NCBI RefSeq assembly: GCF_000003815.2
Contig: NC_049994.1
Span: forward strand, 12,846,382 to 12,910,381
DNA from: Branchiostoma floridae
Lineage: Eukaryota; Chordata; Leptocardii; Amphioxiformes; Branchiostomatidae
DNA: 64,000 nt
Direction of reading: 5' to 3'
The translations under genes were made by a program, and so were the position numbers. This document shows, piece after piece, positions 20,138 through 31,884 of this stretch. The notes under the pieces were generated by a model. That model searched no databases and had not been told where the DNA came from. It was given only the letters and a program-made list of their open reading frames with translations. The first letter of the stretch is position 1; each line of letters opens with the position of its first letter.

Positions 20138-20283
20138 TACTCTCCAAGCAGAGGTTGGTGGAAAAAAATCGTGACCTTTTCCTCGTCAAACCGGTGGGAA
20201 GGCCGATCGAAAAAAAACAGACAAAAGGAAAAGGTCACGATTTTTCCCAACAACCTCTGCTTGGAGATTGGAGAATGCAAATA
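20138..20283. mobile_element. MITE, TACTCTCCAAGCAGAGG family, copy 2 (variant core)
   Basis: Same termini as the copies at 4022, 22779 and 30975, but the inner arms differ: AAAAATCGTGACCTTTTCCT and its inverse. The element is almost wholly palindromic. The right border is blurred (GGAGATTGGAG). Confidence 0.65.
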
Positions 20284-20879
20284 CAGTGGATTGCATTCGT
20301 ACATAGAAAGTCCATGTTCAGATATGTATTATGAACACGTTTCCCGTTCTAATATCGTTTCAAATGAGCTTAAGGGTCAATAGAAAAATTTAAACTGCCA
20401 AAAAATAATTGAAAGGTCAGACGCTGAAGAGTACTAGTAAAGAAGATGCAGAGAAATTCTATGCTACTCATGATCATGTGAATTCTCACGATGAGCTACT
20501 TAAACTGCTGTCGCCCGTACAAGACACATGTGTCAAACGATGTGATCTCTGCAGACATGAAGGCACCATCGTCACAGTTGGAATAAGGACACACATATGT
20601 ACTCAGAAACACCCTTCAAGAATTCAAAGTCGAAATAATCTAGGAACAGACGAGAAAGAGAATTGTTTCAATTTATCTTAATAAGATGTTGGAAACGTTT
20701 ATGAGAATGTGTAAGCTTAATTGACTTCTAATTCATTGTGCTGTTGCTTAACTGCATGTAAACAAATTTAACAATTGTAGCAACACAAGGCACTACTCAA
20801 ATTGACGATGAAAGTATCCAACCTCTTCATACATAAATGGAGGTAGCTTCTTACGTAACCGAATAAAATACGTAACACA

Positions 20880-21068
20880 CTCTGTCTGTCTGTCTCCCTC
20901 TCTCTCTCTCTCTGAGTCTCTCTGTCTCTCTCTGAGTCTCTCTGTCTCTGCCACTCTCTCTGTCTCTCCCTGTCTCTCTCTGTCTGCCTGCCTGCCTGTT
21001 TTTCTCTCTATCTGTCTCTCTGTCTCTCTGTCTGTCTGTCTGCCTCTCTCTCTCTCTCTCTCTCTCTC
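20880..21068. repeat. (TC)n / (TCTG)n microsatellite
   Basis: Low-complexity pyrimidine tract of nearly 190 bases. The Arg/Glu/Asp-rich frames on the minus strand are artefacts of it. Confidence 0.95.
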
Positions 21069-21370
21069 GGAGAGCGAGCATTGATAGAGCATAACCTCCT
21101 CAACGGAAGTAGAATTACATATCACAATCAGTTCTCAGAGGGTGCGCCCAGCTGACCCCTGGTCTCACCTGTACAATCATGCCCCTACCCGAGGGACGTC
21201 ACCACCGTCACCACAGGCAAGGGTCATCAATTGGAGCAGTCTGTACATCACGGTGGAGCCATTGATAACAGCATATTGCCCTCGTCCCTGGCCCATGACT
21301 AACAAGGCAGTACCTTACATCTCCATTAGGTATTATTTATTTGAAGTTGCGAGTTTCAGGGTCACTCTAA

Positions 21371-21647
21371 TAGGGCAATGGCCGAATGGCAAGAGTGTTC
21401 GCCTTGCATTCGGTAGGTCGTGAGTTCGATCCTGGCCGAGTCATACCAAAGACTTTAAAAATGGTACATGCTGCTTTCTCTGCTTATCACTCAGCATTCG
21501 GGAAAGAGTAAGGAGGTTGAACACACGCCACTACCAGTGGACTAGCCCCCTGCTGTAATGATTGCACAAAGTTGCATGGTCCAAGGCTACTGAAACGGAG
21601 ATGGGCGCCATCAGGCGCGGGAAGGAACTTTGACTTTGACTTGACTA
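21371..21647 (+). mobile_element. tRNA-derived SINE
   Basis: A pol III A box (TGGCCGAATGG, 21379-21389) and B box (AGTTCGATCC, 21423-21432) stand at tRNA spacing, followed by a tRNA-unrelated body and a 3' tail of ACTTTGACTTTGACTTGACT. This is the standard layout of a tRNA-derived SINE. The full tRNA cloverleaf is no longer intact. Confidence 0.75.
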
Positions 21648-22778
21648 ATAGGACACTTGTGTTTTCATAGTGCCATAAGAAGTCCGGCGTTTCCATGTTC
21701 ATATGGAGAAGAATTTGATCTACAAGACAACACTTGGAAGCAATGGCGAGTTGATGAGACGTTGATATTCCCGAATTGGGTGACACAGCAAGACAAGAAG
21801 AAAGCTACGGATGACGCTAGCGTATTACGTAGAGGACATAACATATTTTTACGCAACCTAGCGTAGAGGACATAAGATATTTTAAATACGCAACGACAAA
21901 GCTATGCTTAGATATGCTATTACTGAACACGATTCAAGAACAGATTCAAATGGCAGGACATCCACACAGCAGTGAGCAACTGAAACAGGCTCCCAGACAG
22001 TATGATAGTATGTTGGAGATATCACTGAAAGTGGCCCCCAGGCTTTTACGCCTCGGGCCTATCGCCACCTTCTCAAGATGCAAGAGGACTTGGCAGCTGT
22101 GAGCCACTGATTAGCCACTGAACTGGAGCATTATATGCAGAGCTCTATAACCTATCTTTTAGTAATTATCTCTGCTAGTCACTTTCGTTCACTACAGTAA
22201 CAGTATGTTACAGACAATGATATCCGAAGAACTGTAAAATGCAATAACTGTAACAATGCTGCATTTGTCGCTTTTGGATAAACCTTTTCATTTATTTTCA
22301 ATGTGAATTAAGGTTACAAGACACGTATTTCTTCCTGTTCTTAACTATCTAAATTCGTGCACACATCCCATAGAGGAATAATATAGTCAAATACATACAT
22401 GCTAAACATATAGCAATTATATCTGTTTTAAAGATGTTAAAATGTAAGTTTACAAGTACACTTGATAATCTATTTAAGGAGGAGAAACACATGTACATTT
22501 CTTCTACGTCTGGCGTCAAAAATGTCAGTGGGCAGATGAAAATGGTGAACTAGCACTGCAGCTTCTCAGTACATTCATTCATCGTTATTCGGCAGCAATC
22601 ATCTCCAGTACATTATAGCTCACTGTATTCCATAGATGCAGACCAAACAATGAGTCATAGCATAATTTTTACGGGAGAAGAGCAGAAGTTTAAGAGTGTA
22701 GGCGTGATAGTTAAAAAATCCCCCAGTGTCTAACGGTCGTCTCCAGCTTGGCATACTAACGGAAGCGACCAATGAAGT
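21648..22778. other. Spacer, no gene seen
   Basis: A short direct repeat, GTAGAGGACATAA(C/G)ATATTTT, occurs at 21830 and 21865. Otherwise nothing with clear borders. Confidence 0.4.
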
Positions 22779-22987
22779 TACTCTCCAAGCAGAGGTTAGG
22801 CTCCGGCTGTTTTTTAAACTTTTTTTAAAATCGTTTTTATCGGGCTTTCTACTTTTTATTTTATCTTCCTGTGTCAAAACCTAAGTGGCTGGCGTACTTC
22901 AAGAAAAATGACAAAATAGAAAGCCCGATAAAAACGACTAAAAAACCGTTAAAAAACAGCCGAAGCCTAACCTCTGCTTGGAGAGTA
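22779..22987. mobile_element. MITE, TACTCTCCAAGCAGAGG family, copy 3 (best preserved)
   Basis: Begins TACTCTCCAAGCAGAGGTT and ends with the exact inverse. The inner arms GGCTCCGGCTG and TCGTTTTTATCGGGCTTTCT are also mirrored. The 209-bp element has no coding capacity. The terminal TA bases may be a TA target duplication. Confidence 0.85.
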
Positions 22988-23989
22988 CAATTAAGTAACG
23001 CCATCCGTCTTACGTGTCTTTTCTGTCCAATCATATCTCATGGTGGCATGAAAAGATAATGAACCTCTTTTCTCGACGGTAATTCAAAAACTTTGCTCAG
23101 TCGCCCCACCTTGCGGCTTTTGCAGTTACTGTTGATCAGAATCTTACGGTACTGAACGCCCCCGTACGAGAGTAGTTCAAGTTGCAATATGGTACAATCG
23201 ACTTGTATGTTTTACCCGTTCAGATCTTTAAAATTGCATGCTTGTTGATGTGTATTCGTCCATATTGAACTACATGTAGTAGAGTTTGAATTGCGCTATC
23301 AATAACTGCCCCGATTTCAATACTTAATCATAATGCCTGTAATGATTTGAATTAATGGCTAACGGCAGTAGACATAGTTTTAGTCTGCAACACTGTTCAT
23401 TCTTTTAATATTTGAAGAAAAAAGGAAAGAACATTGCAGTCATACACCTTTCTAACGACGACTGTGGCCGGTTCCTGTCCATAACAAGTCGCCTACATGA
23501 GAGGGTGTGTAGGCGGTCTCCAGTGCACCGGTAGGACGGCAGGTGTCAGCTACATTACGTTATTAATGAGATGCCCCCACTGATCTTGTCCCATGCGGCC
23601 GCGAAGAAGCTATAAGCGTAGACTGTCACATCAAGCCCAACAGTATTGACCTGTATAATCCACAGCTGTCATATTCCTTTTATTTTGTGCTGGTATTAAT
23701 AACTTTCGATCAACAGTTGACCGTTCAAAAAGATATTTATTCTACTAACGTAACCATCGCGTGCTCAAGACGCACATTCACGTGTTCTTTTTTTGGGGGG
23801 GGTGTCACAAAATTTAGAAAGTAACCTTTTTGTTGGTGATGTGCTACATCCTTTGTTTCACTATGAGCCCTTAAGCAGCTTGTGCGGCATAACAGGCTCA
23901 TATGTGCATTGGGTGGGCCGTGGGAGTCGTTCATTCGAAGACTTTTTTTCAAATTTAGGATTTAGTGTTTTGTAAGCGCATCAAGCTCC
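22988..23989. other. Spacer, no gene seen
   Basis: No exon or bounded repeat recognised. Confidence 0.4.
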
Positions 23990-24215
23990 CTGTTTCAGTT
24001 GCAGAGTATATCTTTACGGGGAGGTCGCTAGCCTTTCCCCTTTAACGGACTTGAGCCTACTCGAACATAGGAAACCCATTTTACGTCCCTTCCGAAAGGA
24101 CCTGTGCAGCCCCAACCGATATGCCCTTACCAGGATTGAACCGGGGTCTCCCAGTTACCCGAACTAATTCGAACCTGCAGCAGCCAGGTTGCTACCCATC
24201 ATGCTACAGAGACAA
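23990..24215 (-). mobile_element. Probable tRNA-derived SINE
   Basis: On the minus strand a GGTTCAATCC B box (24133-24142) follows TAGCATGATGGGTAGCAACC, an A-box-like start. A body with a small hairpin (GTCCTTTCGGAAGGGAC) and GTAAAATGGG follows. The tRNA resemblance is weaker than at 21371. Confidence 0.4.
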
Positions 24216-26206
24216 TCCTATTGGGTTGGGCAAACGGACGGTTTCATGTGTTTGAGGCGCTGTGGAAGGGGGCACGTGCGTTCTCTCCACCTCACATATA
24301 GACTTTAAACACACATGAATAAAGCTAAAAGCACGGTTCCCGGCGTTAATATATCTAACGTTAAGATTAGTTTTCATATTTAGTTGCTGAATAGAAACCT
24401 CACGCTATTTAGTAAACATCACAACAACATTAGACACACTCATACAGTTCTTAAAGAAATGTTTTATTGCAAAGAAATCTGGCATTTCTGTGGCAATGTC
24501 GGAGTGAACATCAGTCAAAATATGTAAAACTGAAAGAAGTGAGTAATAGTATAATCCTGTACGGTTAGAAAATAAGATAACATGAAATAACCAAGACCCT
24601 TATAATCTATTCAATTTTCTGTACTGCGTTTCCAAGGTCCATCATAAAACTTTGAAACATCTGAGCTGACCAAAGTCAAAAAATGCAAATTCACCAAAGC
24701 ATCGAACCGTACAACGTTCTTTATGAACAATGACCCATACACTTTGACAAATGACGTCATGAGTATGGAAAAGCTACTTCGTTTCAAAAATTCGATTGAG
24801 TTTGCATTTTTTGGGAAATTTCTTTTTCATACAGATATTGTCATTTTTTTAAGCCATTGTAAACCATTTCCTACATGAAAACACCATTTTTGATTCCTAA
24901 ACGGTACTAAAGAAAAAAAAATATAAATAGCTTACAGTTGACGACCAACCACGTCGAAATTGCACATAGTTTACGTAAAGGTGTGTTTGCGGTAGCCGTG
25001 TACATGACACACAAGCTCAAAATATATGTTTGCATCGCGGAAAAGTCTATGTTTCTATATCAGCGTCTATCTACAATGTCTGTCGTTCCTATGGTCAGGA
25101 CGTCGTCGTTCTCGTTCCCATGCCGTTGCCTGTGCCAGTGTGCCTGAAGTGGCCACCCGGTATGCGTATTTCCTGGTCCTGAACAAAAAAAAGGAGAAAT
25201 TAAAAATAAATTCAATACTTGAGTGAAAAAAAAATGAATGAATCTATTCAGTACTTACTTACTGGTTTGGCTGTTCAGGAAAGTTATCAATTAGCTATAG
25301 GGCTACCCAACTAACCTATGACTATTACATGTACATAAATGCATACGACATACACATGCCTACAAATCTACATCGCAAAATCGACCAAAAGAAAACATTC
25401 TAATATCACCATGTGGTATAGGATATGGTTACTGAAATTGCTATTCAGAGGTGTACGCCACTAAAGGTTTTAATCATCAGGTAGACAACTGAGACGTAAG
25501 CATCTAAGACATTTCAAAGGGACATCGGAGCGATCTGGAATAATTATGATGATCCGGCCTCTTCGCTTTCGACATAAGTAGGCCCCGCGTATACACACAC
25601 GCCTCAGAAGACTTTGATGGCGTTTTCCTCCGCTAGTTTCAAGTTGTTCATATGATCTTTGTTTGTAAGAATGAGAATCGTTAATTGCCTTCTCCCACAT
25701 ACTCCCACATAACGGGCATGGTAGTGGATATAATGTGAGTTCTCATCAGGCGATCTGTCAATCAAGCAAGGCTGACTTCACACGGAAGGGATTGTGATAT
25801 CATGGTAGATGGGTAGTGGCACAGTCACAGGGATAACGCACCTTTTTCAATCTCAAAGGTTTAGCTAATATACGAATAAATGATGACAAAGATCTTTATT
25901 GCATGTTTCGGCGCTTAGAAGCAGAGCACGGGCAAATTAAGATAATGAAGCCCTACGTCATGAAGCTCTAGGTAATCAAGTACAAGTGCTAGTGTTTTAA
26001 GAACGTGTTATCGTACTACATGCAACTGCAATGTATGTATGCTTCATGTACAGGTTCAATTTATTTTTCAAACATGTAAATTGGTATTTGAACCAGCTTA
26101 AAATACAGCCGTATTAGGTTAGCTACTCTCTGACTTCCACAGTAAGTAGAATTTGGATGTCTATTACCTGGATGTCTAACCTACATCGACGTAGTAGAAT
26201 TTGTGA
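24216..26206. other. Spacer, no gene seen
   Basis: AT-rich DNA without defensible exons. A minus-strand frame at 25470-25700 with several basic pairs was considered and rejected. Confidence 0.4.
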
Positions 26207-26212
26207 TTTATT
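26207..26212 (-). terminator. Polyadenylation signal of gene D
   Basis: AATAAA on the minus strand, 112 bases beyond the gene D stop codon. Confidence 0.5.
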
Positions 26213-26324
26213 TTGTATTTTGATTTTATAGTTTACATTTGACCGAAAGAAACTCATTGTGTTGTGACAACAAACCTCCTATTGTCATTCTATACGAAGC
26301 TGCCATATCTTACCATGTTTGTTG

Positions 26325-26451
26325 TTAGTAAGTTCTTCCCATCAGGATGTTCTTCAGGCTTAGTCTCTCTGCGCGGAGTGATCTGGAATCCTCGTATGCC
26401 TCCTCTGCGAACCGCTTCACCGCCTGGCCCTGCTGCTTCGCCGCGATTTCC
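26325..26451 (-). CDS. Gene D, terminal exon: C-terminal part of a peptide-hormone-like precursor
   Basis: The acceptor GTCCATTCTAG is followed by one base completing Met and then EIAAKQQGQAVKRFAEEAYE, DSRSLRAERLSLKNILMGRT, Y and stop. Exon 1 ends in phase 2 and this exon enters in phase 2, so the junction is exact. Residues 99-122 of the joined protein (after VKR) form a charged, probably helical 24-mer. It is followed by Gly-Arg, a C-terminal amidation and cleavage signal, then only Thr-Tyr. The frame ends 112 bases before AATAAA. The spacing of L, Y and I recalls amidated helical hormones of the secretin or CRF type, but identity is low, so the family is open. Confidence 0.65.
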
Positions 26452-26536
26452 CTAGAATGGACACATCTTGGTGTAAGTTGGGGACACGCTAAGCTGGATC
26501 CATCTCTTTCTCTAAATTTTCTCAGCATAACATCGA

Positions 26537-26850
26537 TTTATATAGAGAACTTTATTGCACGACAATTGTACATGGTACAAAGTATGGCAACAACTATTAC
26601 ATAAAGTACAAAATAGAGGTATAGGATAAAGCTTAACATCATAGTTAACATAACAATAAGGGCTAATATGCATAATTCATTCATATAGTATCATAATGAA
26701 GTAGGCTAATCATTAGCTTCAGTATTCTTTCTAATAGCAAAGCAGTCCTTGATATATTTGCCTATTTTTGCATTATGGGAGTTCTGACTGTTCACTAAAT
26801 GTGCAAATCTGTCTGTAGCATCGAGTCCATATTTGTATCTAGATTTTGTT
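26537..26850 (-). mobile_element. LINE 3' tail, same family as 7285-7880
   Basis: On the minus strand the frame encodes DATDRFAHLVNSQNSHNAKI and GKYIKDCFAIRKN, colinear with DATDRFVYIF...SHNAKIGKYIKDCFAIRK at 7285-7880. Both end in the same 3' UTR with CATACTTTGTACCATGTACA and GCAATAAAGTTCT. It lies inside the gene D intron in the sense orientation of the gene. Its left border is approximate. Confidence 0.8.
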
Positions 26851-27049
26851 TTTAGAGGAAATAGCATTGACAGTCAGTTTTTGTTATTGACTAATAACTC
26901 TCAGAGTGAGAATGATGCAAGAAGGACAAGATGAAGTATCTGGCAGAACAGAATACAATAATCTTGACCAGAATAGACTAGAACATAATACATATAGCTA
27001 GAACAGAACAGACATACATCTAGATTCGGAACATGCCTATTTACAAAAC

Positions 27050-27245
27050 TAAACCAAACAGAACAAAAAGGAACAGCATGAATTGAAACAGAATTGAGCA
27101 GAATAGAATAGAATGAAATAGAATGGGATAGAAAAGAACAGTTATAGAACAGAATAGAATAGAATAGAGTAGAATAGGACAGAGTATAATATAATATAAT
27201 TGAATAGAATAGAATAGAATAGAATAGAATAGAATAGAATAGAGA
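27050..27245. repeat. (AGAAT)n pentanucleotide repeat in the gene D intron
   Basis: Imperfect AGAAT units give way to about eight exact ones at 27202-27243. In the sense direction of gene D the unit reads ATTCT. The array begins 27 bases downstream of the exon 1 donor. Confidence 0.9.
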
Positions 27246-27270
27246 AATTTAAGCGACGGAGACGACTCAC

Positions 27271-27524
27271 ATAAGCATATGGACGAGTTGACGCCTGCTC
27301 CGCTTGCTGGGCCGGGGATGAGCGGTGACCATATGCATCCCGCCACGGGCCTGGCTTCTGCTGGGCCGAGGGTCAGCGGTGACCAGCGGTCCTCCTCGGC
27401 TCCACCTGCCGTAGTAGTCGCAGGACGGAGACATGAGGTCCGGCGGACAGTCGTCCTGCGCCCGCACGGCGTGAACGGTCAGCACGGCGGCGAGGAGACA
27501 GGGCAACAGCGACACGGTCTGCAT
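27271..27524 (-). CDS. Gene D, exon 1 of coding region: signal peptide and repeat-bearing propeptide
   Basis: MQTVSLLPCLLAAVLTVHAV-RA is a clear signal peptide. The propeptide starts QDDCPPDLMSPSCDYYGRW, with two Cys (26 and 35) that could close a small ring. A 17-residue unit follows twice: GGPLVTADPRPSRSQAR (44-60) and GGMHMVTAHPRPSKRSR (61-77), i.e. a repeated VTAxPRPS. Then comes a basic cluster KRSRR (74-78) and QLVHML. The donor T|GTGAGT gives phase 2; without splicing a stop follows one codon later. A strong acceptor (TTTTCTCCACAG) three bases before the ATG indicates a spliced leader. Repeats plus convertase sites plus the amidation signal in the next exon mark a neuropeptide or hormone precursor of 126 residues. 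QLVHML also recalls QLMHNL of parathyroid hormone; that is a weak resemblance only. Confidence 0.7.
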
Positions 27525-28452
27525 TGTCTGTGGAGAAAACATGTTTCACGTTGGTGAAGTAGCGAAGATATTTGAACAGAAACGCCAAATAATACTTGCT
27601 AACCTACAGCCGCATTCTCCTAGCCTTAGATAACATTCACTGACAGATACATTCAGATACCTGTGCCGGGGTGCCTTCAACCTTGATCGATAAATCTTCC
27701 TTTCCGTGATCAAAACTAGATCTTTTGACAGTTTCTTCAATTTGAAGATTATGAAACTAGTTGTGCCATCCTTACCAAGATAGTCCCTTTTCAGACAGAC
27801 GTCGACCAAGCCAAAACGCCCGACCTATTTCAGTTAAGAACAAAGGAAAAGCTAAAGCGAAACGTATTGACGAAGCGATCGTGCAAGGTGCTACCTGCAC
27901 CGATGAGCTGATTCAGAAGAAAGCCTAGAGTGATCGGACTCTTTCCGGGATTGCCCGATGCGCTTCTGTCAGTCCTAACGTAAATGCAGAGCTCGGTCAG
28001 TTCTGCAAGAACATTTAATCCGACAAGTCGACGTAGGTGTTCCGGCAGAAACAAAAAAAGAGAGACGTCTCGTGTGTATGAACCTCCCGTCGTGCCTGGA
28101 GCTGACGTTTGTACTGACGGACATCAAAGTTCCGGCCCTCCCCCGTGTGCTCACCGTTACAGCGCACCTTTCCTGGCCCAGTGCACCCGCCACTAATTGG
28201 ATCGGAACTAGACGCCAATAAGTCCCGACTTAGAACCCTTTACGAAACACTCTACGCATAATGGCTATCGTCCCATCATATGAAATTATAAACCACATCG
28301 TTTCCTGTATGGCGTGCATCCAAAATTATGATTTTTGAGAAAGATGGATGGGAACTGTGGATGAAGGTATCGATGTTCAAAATTGCTTCTGTCAGAAACG
28401 ATTGTGCAAACCTTTACAGACAATAAAAAATTGACGCCAATATAGAACTTAC

Positions 28453-28680
28453 CTGAATCTTTTCGTAGACGTCGAGGGGGTGCGTTTGATGAAAATTTTC
28501 CGTAACTTTGTTCAGTTGTTGTAGAAGATTACCTTCAATTTTTTTACAATTCACGATGTTGTAAGTAAGAATATGTAGTACGCTTTCCAAGGGCCTGGTT
28601 AGAAAGAAATTTAGGAGATTATAGTAGCCACGTCGGTCCGATGTTCTTACAGTGATGTCTTGGTGCGTCTTCTGCCTGCT
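28453..28680 (-). other. Probable 5' leader exon(s) of gene D
   Basis: Between the TATA box at 28705-28711 and the coding exon lie two consensus minus-strand donors: ATCACT|GTAAGA after 28651 and ATTCAG|GTAAGT after 28453. Either could close a noncoding first exon starting near 28680. The long frame across it has no homology I recognise. The link to gene D rests on strand, distance and the acceptor at 27528. Confidence 0.4.
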
Positions 28681-28704
28681 GTGTCGGTCTCGTACGCGTC
28701 GGAC

Positions 28705-28711
28705 TTTTATA
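28705..28711 (-). promoter_or_regulatory. TATA box, probably of gene D
   Basis: CCTATAAAAGTCC on the minus strand is a consensus TATA box, about 1.2 kb upstream of the gene D ATG. A focused TATA promoter would suit a tissue-restricted secreted peptide. Confidence 0.5.
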
Positions 28712-28739
28712 GGCGACAGTCGCTGCTTGTGGTCCACTT

Positions 28740-30062
28740 CTTATCTCCGCCCTACCTTCAGGTGGGTCTAGTCTTTGTAGGGGACAAGTCTGTTTGCGAA
28801 TACCTGTCTCGACCTATGGTCATCGGCTAATGGGAGGAAACGCTGTTAAAAACATGCACAAACACCGGTTCTCGATAAGGCTGGAGTCCTAATAATGAGA
28901 CAGGGCATCGCTCTCCTACTCACTAATGATCTCAACGAATTCTCACAAGACCTCCAATTAAGAAACGCGCTCACTGAGCCGGAATAAAGATGACAAAGAG
29001 ACGAGATGGCCGGTTTTCTCTGAAGGGTTGTGCAGGGGACAAATCGTCTGATTTCGTTAACATCATCTTTAGTGAGGTGTACAAAACTTTTCAAGTAGTC
29101 TCTAGGGGCCCCCTGACGTTCACAATGACGGGAAGTTCGCTTAAAGAAGCAACGGAGGATGATATCAAAGAAGATAGGATCCTCACGCGGAGGTGTTTTT
29201 CGGCGTCAACGTACGATTTATCGTCCGGAAGAAATCTTAAGCAGACGTCATCAACTGTCATTGATGTGTCTTCAAGTAAATAAAGAAACCGTATTGATGT
29301 TGGCAAAATACCGTAAATTGCCTTGTTTCGACTTAAGATTATGCCAAAGAGATACATCTACGTATACTCTTACTGCATTTGGGACTAAACTTACTACGTG
29401 TATTTGTTGAAACAGACATGAAACTAGAGAAAACTACTGGTTAGTAGTTGAAACGTCTGACCGTTTCCAAAACCATATCCAGTTGCTTGAGTGACTACTT
29501 TTTGGCTTATCTTATTAAACCTACATCGACGCATGAAACTAGAGTGTGTCGTTTGATGAATCATACGTTGACAGTCCACCAAATTTTGCACGGAATATTA
29601 ATCTTCAATCGGGTTTTATGCTCATATGTTCAGTTCATCCTCTGAGAGGTGACACAAAGATTTCCACACATTCCTGTCCACGACAGGTATCATGACAGAG
29701 CGAAGCTCGTCCATCTGAAGTCCTGTGTGCTCCATAAGTAACTTCCTAAGTCTCAAGGATGGGCGACTACGTCCGACCCGCTCGTCCGGTTTTAAGATGT
29801 TATATATATATAAGGTGGTCGAGAAAGGCCTTCAATCCCTAAAATCGTGATATATAATATGTATTTTTGCTTAGAAGGGTATGTTTTCGGCGGCGTTTGT
29901 ATGTATGTATGTGTGTTTGTAGAAGATCAGTACAACTGGAGAATACCCAAATTCTGGATTGTCTTGACAATTGGTACGTGTGAGACCTTGAAACGATAAG
30001 ATTTTGGGCTCCCTAGTATACTTGTCAAATACGTGCCATTTATCATATAGTATGGTTCTTTA
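28740..30062. other. Spacer, no gene seen
   Basis: No exon recognised. The frames at 28990-29283 (plus) and 29091-29357 (minus) overlap each other and lack splice or signal features. Confidence 0.4.
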
Positions 30063-30275
30063 GGCGCAACGAAAGAGTACTTACTTCCGACGTTCCAACA
30101 GAGACGAGGGGGGGGGGGTACAAGCTGAGCCACGTTTCGGACGACATTCTTGCTGCTGCAGCGTCACCCACATCGGCTATAAGTAGCAGCAAGAAGTACT
30201 TTTCGGTCATTCTACCCTGATGATGGTGTCTGATAGACATTGAAACGTCGGAAGTAAGTACTCCTTGGTTGTGCC
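30063..30275. mobile_element. Foldback element with ~36-bp arms
   Basis: Left arm GGCGCAACGAAAGAGTACTT...CCGACGTT and right arm AACGTCGG...AAGTACTCCTTGGTTGTGCC are inverted with few mismatches. The interior contains GATGATGGTGTCTGATAGAC, as at some retroelement ends. Confidence 0.65.
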
Positions 30276-30974
30276 AAAAAATTGCCAACCTGATGAAGTT
30301 AATTACGGACGCGCCATTTATCATTCGTTCGAACATCACATGAAATCATTTATAGACTCCATTAAACAGGCTCCATTAAAACTGCAGGCTCCATTAAACA
30401 TGCTCTCCACTGTGGCGGTGAAAGTTGAGCATTGAAGGGTGCGAACGAAGTTCATTTATAAAAAAAATGTATTTGTAACTGTTGTGTCTTTTTCTAGTCT
30501 TTCAAACTAACTTTACTTAACATCATGTATGATATTCGATTTATAAAGTAATAAAGTATGTATTACAAATACAATCTTGGTGCCAATCTAGAGGAAAGGC
30601 CTTAAGACCATCTTTCCATTAGACGGCGATCCCCAAGCTACCATGCAGCAAAAATTGGTTTTGTGTAACATTTGGTTTCATAATTGGAATATGGTACAGG
30701 AGAAGCCGTTTAATTGCACAGCCTATTTCCTAGCGTATTTCATGCAATTATCCAGCTGGATCGCACTGGTTTGGGATTTTGAAATTCCGTGCAGTTTACA
30801 GAAGTGTGCATTAATCCGTTGTGCAACTAACTGGCTTCTACTGTAGAAGGCATGAAATATGGTTAAAAATACGGAAACGTAAAGATCATTCTTTGTCTAT
30901 AAGATTTGTAGAGCGATCGTTCAAATCTTTGCTCACATATAGGTCACAGTGTAGTCACAGAATATAGCGGAGAG

Positions 30975-31128
30975 TACTCTCCAAGAAGAGGTTAGCTCCG
31001 GCTATTTTTCGTATTTGTAGTCGTTTTTATCGGCCGCGAGACATCAAGAAAGAGCACACAATAGAAAGCCCGATAAAAACGACTAAAAAACGTAAAAAAA
31101 ACCCAGCTTAACCTCTGCTTGGAGAGTA
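30975..31128. mobile_element. MITE, TACTCTCCAAGCAGAGG family, copy 4
   Basis: TACTCTCCAAGAAGAGGTTA and its inverse enclose shortened arms (CGTTTTTATCGG / CCCGATAAAAACG). It is shorter than copy 3 by an internal deletion. Confidence 0.75.
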
Positions 31129-31884
31129 GCGTAGAGGGGTCGTCAGCAAATTAACGAATCTGTAGGCCAGGTCAACATGTGGACGGACATTCTACTTTTC
31201 TAGTGATTAAAAAACAGGGGCGATAAGCATCCACTCCACGGAGACGTGTACAAAGATAACTCGGGACCCCCGTGAAGTTTCACGCGGGCTGGGGGGTACA
31301 GTTGTTGCGGCGGTTACAATTGAAAAAACTCACATCAACATGTTTTTCTCAATGTTTTTCACAATGGGTTTCTTGATAACAGAAAAACGTGAATTATGAA
31401 AATCACATGTCTGTGTCGTGAACATAGAACTAGGTTCCAATCAACCTTGAACTTTGCTTACGCTTACATTATAGAGTGTTTAACATATTTTACAAGAGCG
31501 TAATCAATGAACTTTATTTTGTAAATTTTATGCCCGCTAGATACTCAACTGCTCTCACGTATAATGCAATATACAGGCATTTCAAAACGCAGGTTTCTTG
31601 GTAAAAAATCCCTGTCTTCGTAATGTAATATGAGAAATGATCAATCATTGTTCACATCACAACTGTGGCCTATATCGTACATATACTCGTCGTACTATCT
31701 ACAAATCCTACTTCACAATACCAATGAATGAGGTAACGGTGGACTTATTTTCTGTTATCCAACTCTTAAAATCTATCAAGAGTTTGAACAAAAGTTTACT
31801 GTTAATTTGCTATTGCACTCCACCTTTAGAATAACTTAAGATCGCAAAATTCCCTACATTCTTTCTTCTTCGACGTCTCTTTAG
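31129..31884. other. Spacer, no gene seen
   Basis: No exon recognised before the candidate acceptor at 31884. Confidence 0.4.

Noticed and set aside
20793..21125. Arg/Glu/Asp-rich protein frames on the minus strand
   Set aside because: Translation of a (TC)n microsatellite.
25470..25700. Minus-strand frame with several basic pairs around CIRGAYLC, resembling a cyclic neuropeptide
   Set aside because: No signal peptide, no splice acceptor in phase, no amidation signal and no supporting exon. The resemblance is likely chance.
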